Assembly (NCBI GenBank): GCA_003222935.1
Contig: QHXL01000332.1
Coordinates: 443 to 9,826, forward strand
Length of the DNA stretch: 9,384 nt
Source of the DNA: Acidobacteriota bacterium
GTDB taxonomy: Bacteria > Acidobacteriota > Blastocatellia > Pyrinomonadales > Pyrinomonadaceae
Reading direction: 5' to 3'
The number at the start of each line of letters is the position of its first letter. Position 1 is the stretch's first letter. Positions 1-5,775 of this stretch are shown one piece after another. The translations under genes and the position numbers were made by a program. A model generated the notes under the pieces. It searched no databases. It saw only the letters and a program-made list of their open reading frames with translations, and had not been told where the DNA came from.

Positions 1-339
1 TGAAGTAACACGCCAGGCTCCTCCATTAACAAAGATCAGGTCGACCGACGCATTGACTGACTTTTTTGCCCCGATCACTTTAAGGTTTATCGTTGCGTGA
101 CCACTGTCGTTTTCAATATTGACGCTACCAGTTACAAAACTACCGAAGTCGTTTACTTCGCCAACGTCCGACTTCAGTTTTTCATTGTTCTTCAGAAAAG
201 TTCTCGCCGTTTTGGCAGCTTCACTGTTCCCAATGGAGTAGAACGCCGCACCGACGATAATACCTACAAAAATCAGTACCAGGATAACGAGAGTTGCCAC
301 TATTCCGACAATTATCAGGATAATTTTCCGATTGGTCAT
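1..339 (-). CDS. Coa1-like single-pass membrane protein, C-terminus cut by window edge
   Basis: The reading frame is open from the ATG at 339-337 to base 1, giving 113 codons with no stop, so the C-terminus lies outside the window. Residues 6-34 form one long hydrophobic segment after a basic start (MTNRK), which suggests a membrane anchor with the rest outside the cytoplasm. The soluble part has the pattern of the cytochrome c oxidase assembly factor Coa1 family: a helix with A-A-K-T-A-R near residue 44, then D-V-G-E near 58, G-S-V-N near 71, a D-S-G-H-A strand near 78, and G-A-K-K-S-V followed by G-G-A-W-R near 90-110. The bacterial role of this family is not settled, and proximity to cdsA does not prove a role in lipid metabolism. 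The start is 20 bases after the cdsA stop, so it is probably in the same operon. The spacer between them carries a repeat element also found before a VTT gene. The family call is from motif memory only. Confidence 0.72.
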   Translation of the reverse strand, partial: MTNRKIILIIVGIVATLVILVLIFVGIIVGAAFYSIGNSEAAKTARTFLKNNEKLKSDVGEVNDFGSFVTGSVNIENDSGHATINLKVIGAKKSVNASVDLIFVNGGAWRVTS

Positions 340-342
340 CGA

Positions 343-363
343 TTAGTGCTTCGTGCTTGTCAG
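343..363 (-). repeat. Heptad leader repeat, short copy before the Coa1-like gene
   Basis: On the plus strand this reads as three TTnGTnC-like heptads in a row (TTAGTGC, TTCGTGC, TTGTCAG). Bases 348-361 are identical over 14 bases to 5673-5686. In both places the element lies on the same strand relative to the following gene, 8 or 9 bases before an ATG. Here it also overlaps the cdsA stop codon (360-362). It contains a weak GAAG that could act as a ribosome binding site. Confidence 0.6.
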
Positions 364-1229
364 CCGTTGAAGTAGAAGCGGGCAAAATAGTAGATGAGCG
401 GTGCATTGAAGAGCAAGCTATCGAGTCTGTCGAGTATGCCGCCATGACCAGGCAAGATGTTCGCTGCGTCCTTTGCGCCCGCACCGCGTTTCAACGCACT
501 TTCTGTTAAATCGCCGAGAATACCGACGACGGTCATCACAAATGCGAGTGGCAAGCACCATTTGAGTGGCAGTTCACGAAAGAACCAGAAGTGAGCAATG
601 GCCGCCATGCCAAGCGCAGCAATCACACCACCAGCAACGCCTTCCCAGGTTTTGCCCGGACTTATTTTTGGCGCGAGCTTATGTTTACCTAGCGCTCGAC
701 CCGTGTAGTAAGCGCCCGCATCTCCACCCATCAAGACTAGAAAGAAGAACGACAAAAGATGAGCAGACAGGGCTTGATCAAATCCGAGACGCAGGGAAAT
801 AAGATGACTTCCCAAAAGCGCGACGTAAAGTACTCCGAGTATAGTCGCGCCAACTGACGAAATCATTTTATCGAAAGCTGTGGCACGAAGAGCTGAAGCA
901 ACCAGTGCGCCGGCAGTTAATGCAATTACTATTATCTGTGTAAGCAAAAGATTGAGCGACAGATCGTTGACGAACAACGATACGACGAAGATCGCCGTCG
1001 CTCCGATGAAGCCGGCATTGATGTCAGGTCTTATTTGCAGGCGTTTGGTAAGGACGTAGAACTCAAACAGTCCGAGTGCCATCGCTGCTGCGCCCATCGC
1101 AACAAATAACCACTTGAGCCAGGGAACGAGTATCGATGCGATTAAGAAGGGGAGAACGATTGCAGCAGTTAGTAACCTTGCGGTCCCGGAATTTTTCGCA
1201 GGCGGTTTTTGATTTTTAGTTTTATCCAA
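360..1229 (-). CDS. cdsA: Phosphatidate cytidylyltransferase (CDP-diacylglycerol synthase)
   Basis: This enzyme makes CDP-diacylglycerol from phosphatidate and CTP, the branch point to bacterial phospholipids, in the cytoplasmic membrane. The 289-residue protein is polytopic, with hydrophobic segments from about residue 18 onward. It carries D-A-G-A-Y at 170-174, K-I-S-P-G-K-T-W-E-G at 188-197, and the full C-terminal CdsA signature at 244-270: S-x-L-K-R, K253-D254, L-P-G-H-G-G at 259-264 and D-R-L-D at 267-270. The acidic residues D240, D254 and D267 fit the metal-binding positions of the family. The start is a TTG at 1229-1227. There is no in-frame ATG until residue 45, and the uppS stop lies in frame 21 bases upstream. 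I see no strong Shine-Dalgarno sequence, so translation is probably coupled to uppS, whose stop is 18 bases before. The uppS-cdsA order is a classic arrangement. Confidence 0.96.
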   Translation of the reverse strand: MDKTKNQKPPAKNSGTARLLTAAIVLPFLIASILVPWLKWLFVAMGAAAMALGLFEFYVLTKRLQIRPDINAGFIGATAIFVVSLFVNDLSLNLLLTQIIVIALTAGALVASALRATAFDKMISSVGATILGVLYVALLGSHLISLRLGFDQALSAHLLSFFFLVLMGGDAGAYYTGRALGKHKLAPKISPGKTWEGVAGGVIAALGMAAIAHFWFFRELPLKWCLPLAFVMTVVGILGDLTESALKRGAGAKDAANILPGHGGILDRLDSLLFNAPLIYYFARFYFNG

Positions 1230-1247
1230 GATGATTTCGGCCGTCCG

Positions 1248-2036
1248 TCACTTACCCACCACCAACTTCAATCCACCAAAACGTCGATCGCGACCTTGAT
1301 AATCGACGACCGCTTCGAGTAAGTGCTGTCGACGGAAATCCGGCCACAGGGTCTCGGTCACATGGATCTCGCTATAGGCACTCTGCCACAAAAGGAAATT
1401 GGAAATTCGCAGTTCGCCACTAGTTCTCACTAATAGATCGAGCTCAGGAAGATTGCGGGTGTAAAGTTCATTGGCAATCCGCTCCTCGGTAAGCTCATCC
1501 GGTTTGCTGCCTTCATCTTGAAGTCTGCGGACAGCGGCGCGACAAGCGTCGACGATTTCGGCGCGGCCACCGTAGTTCAGCGCTACAGTCAATACCATTC
1601 CCTTGTTCTGTGCAGTGCGTTCAGTTGCGCGCGCGATCTCGGCGCGAACGTTATCGGCAAGAGCGCCAATGCGTCCGATAGTTTGAAACTTGATGTTTTG
1701 TTTATCGATTTCGTCGAGTTCGATCCGGAGATACCGCCGCAGCATGCGCATCAAGGCATCCACTTCGTAGCGAGGACGTTTCCAATTCTCTGTTGAAAAC
1801 GCGTAGAGGGTGAGTGCCTGTAGACCCAGACGGGCTCCAGTATCGACACTTGCGCGGACAGCATCGACGCCGGCTTTGTGACCGGTGATTCGTGGTTGAC
1901 TACGTCGCGCAGCCCAGCGCCCGTTACCGTCCATGATTATCGCGACGTGTCGGGGCAATCGATCCCAGTCGATTGAAGCAAGTAACGCTTCTTCACGAGA
2001 ACCTTTAGTTATAACGCCAGAAAAGTCAGCGAGCAT
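1248..2036 (-). CDS. uppS: Undecaprenyl diphosphate synthase (cis-prenyltransferase)
   Basis: UppS extends farnesyl diphosphate with isopentenyl diphosphate units to the C55 lipid carrier used for peptidoglycan and surface polysaccharides. It is a cytosolic homodimer. The 262 residues have all the family marks: H-V-A-I-I-M-D-G-N-G-R-W at 30-41 with the catalytic Asp36, G-H at 52-53, Y-A-F-S-T-E-N-W at 78-85, D-L-L-V-R-T-S-G-E at 200-208, R-I-S-N-F at 210-214, A-Y-S-E at 220-223 with the metal-binding Glu223, L-W-P-D-F at 230-234 and R-R-F-G-G at 251-255. The ATG at 2036-2034 leaves about 29 residues before the core, which is slightly long but common. There is no clear Shine-Dalgarno sequence in front. 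A 102-base gap separates it from truA upstream, so a separate promoter is possible, but I cannot pick one out. Confidence 0.97.
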   Translation of the reverse strand: MLADFSGVITKGSREEALLASIDWDRLPRHVAIIMDGNGRWAARRSQPRITGHKAGVDAVRASVDTGARLGLQALTLYAFSTENWKRPRYEVDALMRMLRRYLRIELDEIDKQNIKFQTIGRIGALADNVRAEIARATERTAQNKGMVLTVALNYGGRAEIVDACRAAVRRLQDEGSKPDELTEERIANELYTRNLPELDLLVRTSGELRISNFLLWQSAYSEIHVTETLWPDFRRQHLLEAVVDYQGRDRRFGGLKLVVGK

Positions 2037-2105
2037 ATTTTTATAAGGACAATGACGATGGACGAGCGGATGCCATTCTTGACGGTATAAGAAGTACTGT
2101 CAACT

Positions 2106-2138
2106 TCGACACCACCAGCCTTACGCCGGTGGTGACGA
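2106..2138 (-). terminator. GC-rich hairpin just after truA, without a U-tract
   Basis: The arms CACCACC (2110-2116) and GGTGGTG (2128-2134) pair perfectly. An inner GC pair beyond one mismatch and an outer TCG/CGA pairing beyond another mismatch extend the stem; the loop is about five bases. The hairpin starts right at the truA stop codon (2139-2141). On the minus strand it is followed by GTCGAAGTTGAC, not a T-run, so it is not a classic intrinsic terminator. It may be an mRNA-end, processing or partial-termination structure between truA and uppS. Confidence 0.4.
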
Positions 2139-2870
2139 TCAATACTCAACATTCATCAGCGTCAGTCCACAGGCAGGGGCCGTCACCGCCTCAGTCGGTC
2201 GCACACCATTCTCAATCGCCCTGCGAATCATTTCGTCATCCAGCTCGCCGCGACCGACTGCCATCAGAGTTCCCGCTACGGCACGAACCATGTAGCGCAA
2301 AAATCCATCTGCACCAGCTTCAATCTCAATCAATCGACCGCGAGCGCGACTATCAACCGTTTCCGTTACATGCAACTTCGTAATTGTTCGCACTCGATCT
2401 TCGACGTCCGATTGGGCCGCGGAAAACGCCGTCCAATCGTGCTTGCCCAAAAAGACTTCTGACGCGTCCATGTCCCTGGCGTCGTGATATGCGTAACGAA
2501 CCCAGAACGGTGAAATAGCCGGACCATTAACGACCCGATAGATGTAGGTCTTACTGACGGCTGAATAACGCGCGTGGAAATCTTCGTCTACTTCATCCAC
2601 CTGCAAGACACGAACATCTTTTCCTACATTTCCATTTATCGCCGCACGTAGTTTGTTTACCGTAATCATGCGCTCCAGCGACACGCTGGCAACCTGTCCT
2701 TCAGCATGAACTCCAGCATCAGTTCGCCCTGATCCGTGAACGTTGACTTCCCTACCCTCGATAATCGAGAGCGCCTGTGTCAATTCACCTTGCACGGTGC
2801 GCAGTTCATTCTGAATCTGCCAACCGTGAAAATCAGTGCCGTCGTACTGAATAAGGAGTTTGAAGTTCAA
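2139..2870 (-). CDS. truA: tRNA pseudouridine(38-40) synthase TruA
   Basis: TruA converts uridines 38-40 in the tRNA anticodon arm to pseudouridine. The 243-residue length is normal for the family. Visible motifs are L-L-I-Q-Y-D-G-T-D-F-H-G-W-Q at 5-18, the catalytic loop G-S-G-R-T-D-A-G-V-H-A at 46-56 with Asp51, F-H-A-R-Y-S-A at 98-104, K-T-Y-I-Y-R at 107-112 with the conserved active-site tyrosine region, G-F-L-R-Y-M-V-R at 189-196, and the ending A-P-A-C-G-L-T-L. The start is a TTG at 2870-2868 inside a 4-base TTGA overlap with the pyrE stop, which is the TTG version of the common ATGA coupling. Upstream codons in this frame offer no ATG, GTG or TTG nearby, and the family normally starts just before N-F-K-L, so this start is well supported. 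Confidence 0.97.
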   Translation of the reverse strand: MNFKLLIQYDGTDFHGWQIQNELRTVQGELTQALSIIEGREVNVHGSGRTDAGVHAEGQVASVSLERMITVNKLRAAINGNVGKDVRVLQVDEVDEDFHARYSAVSKTYIYRVVNGPAISPFWVRYAYHDARDMDASEVFLGKHDWTAFSAAQSDVEDRVRTITKLHVTETVDSRARGRLIEIEAGADGFLRYMVRAVAGTLMAVGRGELDDEMIRRAIENGVRPTEAVTAPACGLTLMNVEY

Positions 2871-3439
2871 GATAAGTAGAATGTCATGAGATGTGGAAAA
2901 TGATCCCTATTGCACGCATCACACGCATTCGGATCAACTGAAGCCACTTTCAACGACGCCAACGCGATTCGAGGAACACTAACGTCGGCCTCGCCATTCG
3001 AACGGTCAATTATTGATGCTGCGCCAACCACGTCTGCCCCCGCTGCTCGCAAGGTCTCAATAGTCTCCCTGGTTGAGCCGCCAGTCGTAATTACGTCTTC
3101 AACCACCAAGGTCTTCTCTCCAGGGGTGATCGTGAAACCACGGCGGAGGGTCATTTTTCCGGATTCTCGTTCAGTCCAAACAAAACGCGCTCCGAGTGCG
3201 CGTGCTACCTCGTGGCCAATCACAATTCCACCAATCGCCGGTGAAGCGACGAGTGCAATTCCCTGATTTTCGAACCTGTGGGCTATTGCCTGTCCAAACT
3301 GCCCAGCCTTGTCCGGATACTGAAGAACCCGCGCGCATTGAAGGTAAACAGAACTGTGCAGTCCACTCGTCAGTTGAAAATGTCCTTCGAGTAGCGCATC
3401 AGTTTTCTTAAACTCATTAATTACTTCTTCTGGTTTCAA
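2867..3439 (-). CDS. pyrE: Orotate phosphoribosyltransferase
   Basis: PyrE makes orotidine 5'-phosphate from orotate and PRPP in de novo pyrimidine synthesis. The 190 residues include F-x-L-x-S-G-L-H-S at 21-29, S-P-A-I-G-G-I-V-I-G-H-E at 66-77, the mobile catalytic loop region T-E-R-E-S-G-K-M-T-L-R-R-G-F at 89-102, and the PRPP-binding signature V-V-E-D-V-I-T-T-G-G-S-T at 112-123. The layout fits the bacterial PyrE subgroup that ends with a C-x-x-C pair (C173, C176). The tail after this pair (N-R-D-H-F-P...) lacks the usual G-x-P...P-G-S ending and is short. The start is a TTG at 3439-3437, supported by a good GAGGTGA Shine-Dalgarno sequence 5-6 bases upstream. It is the first gene of the minus-strand operon and is divergent from the exonuclease gene. 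Confidence 0.96.
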   Translation of the reverse strand: MKPEEVINEFKKTDALLEGHFQLTSGLHSSVYLQCARVLQYPDKAGQFGQAIAHRFENQGIALVASPAIGGIVIGHEVARALGARFVWTERESGKMTLRRGFTITPGEKTLVVEDVITTGGSTRETIETLRAAGADVVGAASIIDRSNGEADVSVPRIALASLKVASVDPNACDACNRDHFPHLMTFYLS

Positions 3440-3442
3440 AAT

Positions 3443-3450
3443 CTCACCTC
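3443..3450 (-). promoter_or_regulatory. Shine-Dalgarno sequence supporting the TTG start of pyrE
   Basis: On the minus strand GAGGTGAG precedes TTG at 3439-3437 by about 3-6 bases, depending on which bases pair with 16S rRNA. No ATG or GTG in the pyrE frame lies at a better distance, so this site decides the start. Confidence 0.7.
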
Positions 3451-3464
3451 GATAAAATGATCAA

Positions 3465-3490
3465 GCATGCTACAATCACTGCCCGCATGC
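3465..3490. promoter_or_regulatory. Paired GCATGC sites around a TACAAT -10-like box in the divergent region
   Basis: Two copies of the palindrome GCATGC lie at 3465-3470 and 3485-3490, 20 bases centre to centre, about two helix turns. Between them TACAAT (3471-3476) matches a -10 box at five of six positions for rightward transcription, but I see no matching -35 element. The second copy overlaps the favoured ATG of the exonuclease gene at 3487. The spacing and place are what an operator would show, but a 6-base palindrome repeated once can be chance. Confidence 0.3.
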
Positions 3491-4344
3491 CGCCTTATCC
3501 GAATTTAGTTTCTGACTCGACTCTCGTTCAGGAAACAATCGATCTTCTAACCGACCTCGGTGGACGCGCTCCCGCTTCTGAAATCATCGACGTAGTCTTC
3601 AAACTTTCCCACATAGACGAAGAACTCGCGGGACTGCTTGTAGCAGATCTGATTAGAAACGATCGTCGCTTCAAGTTTATCGACAACAACACCGTGGAGT
3701 TGCAGGAAGACAATTGGCACACGCGACTGCTCAAAGAGTTGGATTTCGTAGTGGTCGACGTCGAAGCTACCGGGGCCAAGACTCCTCCCAATCGTCTAAT
3801 CGAACTTGGTGCTTATCGAATTCGCAAAGGCAAAATCGTCGACAAGTTCTTGCAACTGGTAAATCCTGAGATACCAATCCCTCGTTTTGTGATGACCTTG
3901 ACTGGTATCTCCAACGAGATGGTCAGACGTGCTCCGGTGTTTGCGGAAGTCGCGCCAAAATGGTTGGATTTCGTCAGTGATTCCGTCCTTATTGCGCATA
4001 ATGCGCCGTTCGACACGAGCTTCTTGAATCACGAAATCTCACGAGTCTATCCCGGTCATCGGATGGTTAATCCCCACTTGTGCACGGTCCGACTTTCTCG
4101 ACGAGCACTCCCGGAACTGATGAACCACCGTCTCGATACAATCGCCAACCACTTTTCAATTCCAATTGTGAGCCGACATCGTGCAGGTAGTGACGCGGAG
4201 GCTACAGCTGAAATCTTTCTTCTGTTGTTAACCAAGTTAGAAGAGGAACACGGCGTAACTGACCTCGCAGCCGCTCGGAATTTCCAGTTCCCTGAACTCA
4301 CCCCATCCGTAACAGCGCAACTCCCGTTAGCTTCCGGTCTCTAA
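3487..4344 (+). CDS. DEDDh 3'-5' exonuclease (DnaQ-like) with N-terminal winged-helix-like region
   Basis: Residues 85-250 form a DnaQ/RNase T-type exonuclease. All five DEDDh residues are visible: D91 and E93 in D-V-E-A-T-G, D176 in H-N-A-P-F-D, and H231 with D236 in R-H-R-A-G-S-D-A. It should remove nucleotides from 3' ends using two metal ions. Residues 10-75 look like a small winged-helix domain (helix near 13-22, G-R-A-P-A-S-E-I near 27-33, a turn at R-F-K-F-I-D). Such domains often bind DNA or partners, but that is inference. It is a stand-alone protein and not a polymerase subunit fusion, so repair, recombination or RNA trimming are all possible. An ATG at 3457 would add ten residues. 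I favour 3487 because 3457 lies only 17 bases from the pyrE start and under -10-like boxes. Neither start has a clear Shine-Dalgarno sequence. The last 18 bases overlap the end of the convergent VTT gene. Confidence 0.88.
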   Translation: MPPYPNLVSDSTLVQETIDLLTDLGGRAPASEIIDVVFKLSHIDEELAGLLVADLIRNDRRFKFIDNNTVELQEDNWHTRLLKELDFVVVDVEATGAKTPPNRLIELGAYRIRKGKIVDKFLQLVNPEIPIPRFVMTLTGISNEMVRRAPVFAEVAPKWLDFVSDSVLIAHNAPFDTSFLNHEISRVYPGHRMVNPHLCTVRLSRRALPELMNHRLDTIANHFSIPIVSRHRAGSDAEATAEIFLLLLTKLEEEHGVTDLAAARNFQFPELTPSVTAQLPLASGL

Positions 4345-4965
4345 GGTCTGTTCGGCAGTTCCCCGTGATTGTCGGTTCAAGAGTTTCCGTATAACAACAA
4401 ACAGAACAATTCCAACTGCCAGCCCGAGGCCTATCCAGGGATAGTACCTGGCCAAAATCGCTTTAGCCTCCGCACCGTAACGAACTGCGAAGTAACCTTC
4501 CAGCAGAAAACGAAAAGCTCGACCGCCAACAATCGCGATCATGAAGCGCCACAAGCTGAACCTGAAAACTCCCGCAGTTACGACAAACAACTTAAACGGA
4601 AAAGGTGGTGGCAGCAGCGTTGCGACGAGCACCGCGAACATGTCGTAGCGCTCGATCCAGTCTTTTACGCGTTTCTGTTTTGCTTCCGAGAACCTGCTCA
4701 GCGCGCGCGATCCCGCGCGACGCGATACCAGATACAAAATCCAACAGCCGAGCGCCGACCCGGATGTTGCCATAAGAGCGTAGACCGGCATCCAGCGCGG
4801 ATTCGCTGTGGATAACAAAAGCATTAGCGCATCAGCGCTGCTGGGAAGAGGGACAAACGTCGAATCAAGTAGAGCAACTGTGAATAAACCGAACGCGCCA
4901 AACGTGATCAGGTACTCAGAAACACGGGTCAGCGTCTTAGTAATGGGGTGAATAAATGACTTCAA
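4327..4965 (-). CDS. VTT/DedA-like membrane protein, copy 1 (YqaA-like)
   Basis: This 212-residue polytopic protein belongs to the VTT (SNARE-associated/DedA-like) superfamily. Such proteins act in the cytoplasmic membrane, and in known bacterial cases in lipid handling, including recycling of the undecaprenyl phosphate carrier. Marks are L-D-S-T-F-V-P-L-P near 33-41, T-S-G-S-A-L-G-C-W near 67-75, the re-entrant-loop motif L-P-P-P-F-P-F-K-L-F-V-V-T-A-G at 118-132, and a G-G-R-A-F-R-F segment at 147-153 where the conserved arginine of the family is expected. The final membrane segment spans about 176-193, followed by a basic tail. The start is TTG (4965-4963) with a strong AAAGGAA Shine-Dalgarno sequence about 6 bases before. 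It follows the homologous second copy by 41 bases and is probably co-transcribed with it. The substrate cannot be read from the sequence. Confidence 0.88.
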   Translation of the reverse strand: MKSFIHPITKTLTRVSEYLITFGAFGLFTVALLDSTFVPLPSSADALMLLLSTANPRWMPVYALMATSGSALGCWILYLVSRRAGSRALSRFSEAKQKRVKDWIERYDMFAVLVATLLPPPFPFKLFVVTAGVFRFSLWRFMIAIVGGRAFRFLLEGYFAVRYGAEAKAILARYYPWIGLGLAVGIVLFVVIRKLLNRQSRGTAEQTLETGS

Positions 4966-4971
4966 CTAAAT

Positions 4972-4978
4972 TCCTTTC
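4972..4978 (-). promoter_or_regulatory. Shine-Dalgarno sequence supporting the TTG start of VTT copy 1
   Basis: On the minus strand AAAGGAA is followed by TTTAG and then the TTG start at 4965-4963. It is among the clearest ribosome binding sites in the window and fixes this non-ATG start. Confidence 0.65.
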
Positions 4979-5006
4979 GAATGAAAAACACTGCGGTAGG
5001 CAGCAG

Positions 5007-5663
5007 TTAGTCCCTGGCGTCGTCGTTCTCCGTTCCGTCAGGGACTGGTTGTGCTCTCTTTCGCCGATTAATAAGTAGATAAACGATTAAGCCAATAAGT
5101 AACAGCGTTGCGACAATACTGATTATCACGAGGCCGTTGTCTTTGAAGAATAGCAACACGCGGCGCCCATAGAAAACGGCCAGCACTCCTTCAACGTAAT
5201 AGCGCAATGATCGTGCCACCATCACGGTCAACAAAAACTTCCACCGCGGATATTCGAGTGTGCCCGCAGTTGCGACAAAGATTTTGAAGGGCAACGGTGG
5301 CGGCAACACCGCCGGCACCGCAATCGCCAGAAATCCGAAGCGCGCGTAAGCGCGTTCGACTTTCTTGATACTTTCAAGGCTAAACCGTTTTCGCAGTACG
5401 GCTTGGCCGCCGCGCCGCATGATTGTGTAAAGCAAGTGGCAACCTAATACCGAGCCTGTCGCAGCAAAGAGAGGAAAGTAGAAAACAGCACTGTGATCCT
5501 TGATGCAACGGCCTACAACGAGATAATCGTTAATTTCAGGCAGCGATAGGAGGGACGAGTCGAGCGCGCCAATGAGGATCATCGCCGGCGCGGCGAAATA
5601 GAGAGGAAGCTCCAGGACGTAACGTTCTAACCATCGAGCGACGGTTGCTAGCCAATCAAACAT
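5007..5663 (-). CDS. VTT/DedA-like membrane protein, copy 2
   Basis: This 218-residue membrane protein is clearly homologous to its downstream neighbour. Both share L-D-S near 34, T/S-G-S-x-L-G-C near 69-75 followed by L-Y and R-R-x-G, the L-P-P-P-L-P-F-K-I-F-V-A-T-A-G motif at 120-134, an A-R-S-L-R-Y-Y-V-E-G segment at 150-159 with the expected arginines, and a final membrane span near 177-198 with a basic, then acidic, tail (D-D-A-R-D). It probably works in the cytoplasmic membrane on a lipid or lipid-linked substrate, alone or paired with copy 1. The ATG at 5663-5661 (M-F-D-W) is favoured. The frame stays open upstream to a TTG at 5750, but those 29 codons run through the heptad inverted repeat and do not resemble the family. 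The gap to the barrel gene upstream is 112 bases. Confidence 0.87.
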   Translation of the reverse strand: MFDWLATVARWLERYVLELPLYFAAPAMILIGALDSSLLSLPEINDYLVVGRCIKDHSAVFYFPLFAATGSVLGCHLLYTIMRRGGQAVLRKRFSLESIKKVERAYARFGFLAIAVPAVLPPPLPFKIFVATAGTLEYPRWKFLLTVMVARSLRYYVEGVLAVFYGRRVLLFFKDNGLVIISIVATLLLIGLIVYLLINRRKRAQPVPDGTENDDARD

Positions 5664-5672
5664 ATTCGTTGA

Positions 5673-5754
5673 GCTTCGTGCTTGTCCTTTGTACTTTGTT
5701 AGCGATTGGCCGCATAAATCGAGCCACAAAGTACCAAGATCAAAGCACAAAGAT
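5673..5754 (-). repeat. Extended imperfect inverted repeat of TTTGnnC heptads in the VTT copy 2 leader
   Basis: The arms 5674-5699 and 5726-5752 pair with about 22 base pairs. GTACTTTGT (5691-5699) against ACAAAGTAC (5726-5734) is perfect, and shorter paired blocks extend outward past mismatches and one bulge. Inside the loop CGATT (5703-5707) and AATCG (5717-5721) pair again. Each arm is made of heptads like TTTGTAC or TTTGTGC running outside to centre. In the minus-strand transcript the structure ends about 10 bases before the VTT ATG and would cover its ribosome binding region. Bases 5673-5686 repeat the leader of the Coa1-like gene (348-361). It may be a dispersed intergenic repeat, an mRNA structure, or both. 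Confidence 0.7.
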
Positions 5755-5775
5755 CAAAGGGCACCTGGTGCCGGT

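Noticed and set aside
4369..4815. 148-residue open frame antisense to VTT copy 1
   Set aside because: Its composition is that of a shadow frame of a membrane protein gene, rich in Q, R, N and H, with no motif.
4984..5003. CTGC-CTACC-GCAG hairpin followed by five T between the two VTT genes
   Set aside because: A four-pair stem is too short to be a credible terminator, and it lies just before the Shine-Dalgarno sequence of the next gene.
5664..5750. N-terminal extension of VTT copy 2 by 29 codons from a TTG at 5750
   Set aside because: The added codons run through the heptad inverted repeat, do not look like the family N-terminus, and a good ATG follows at 5663.
5760..5772. GGCACC-T-GGTGCC palindrome after the barrel gene stop
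   Set aside because: With a realistic loop only four pairs remain and no T-run follows, so it is not a convincing terminator; it could be part of the neighbouring repeat.
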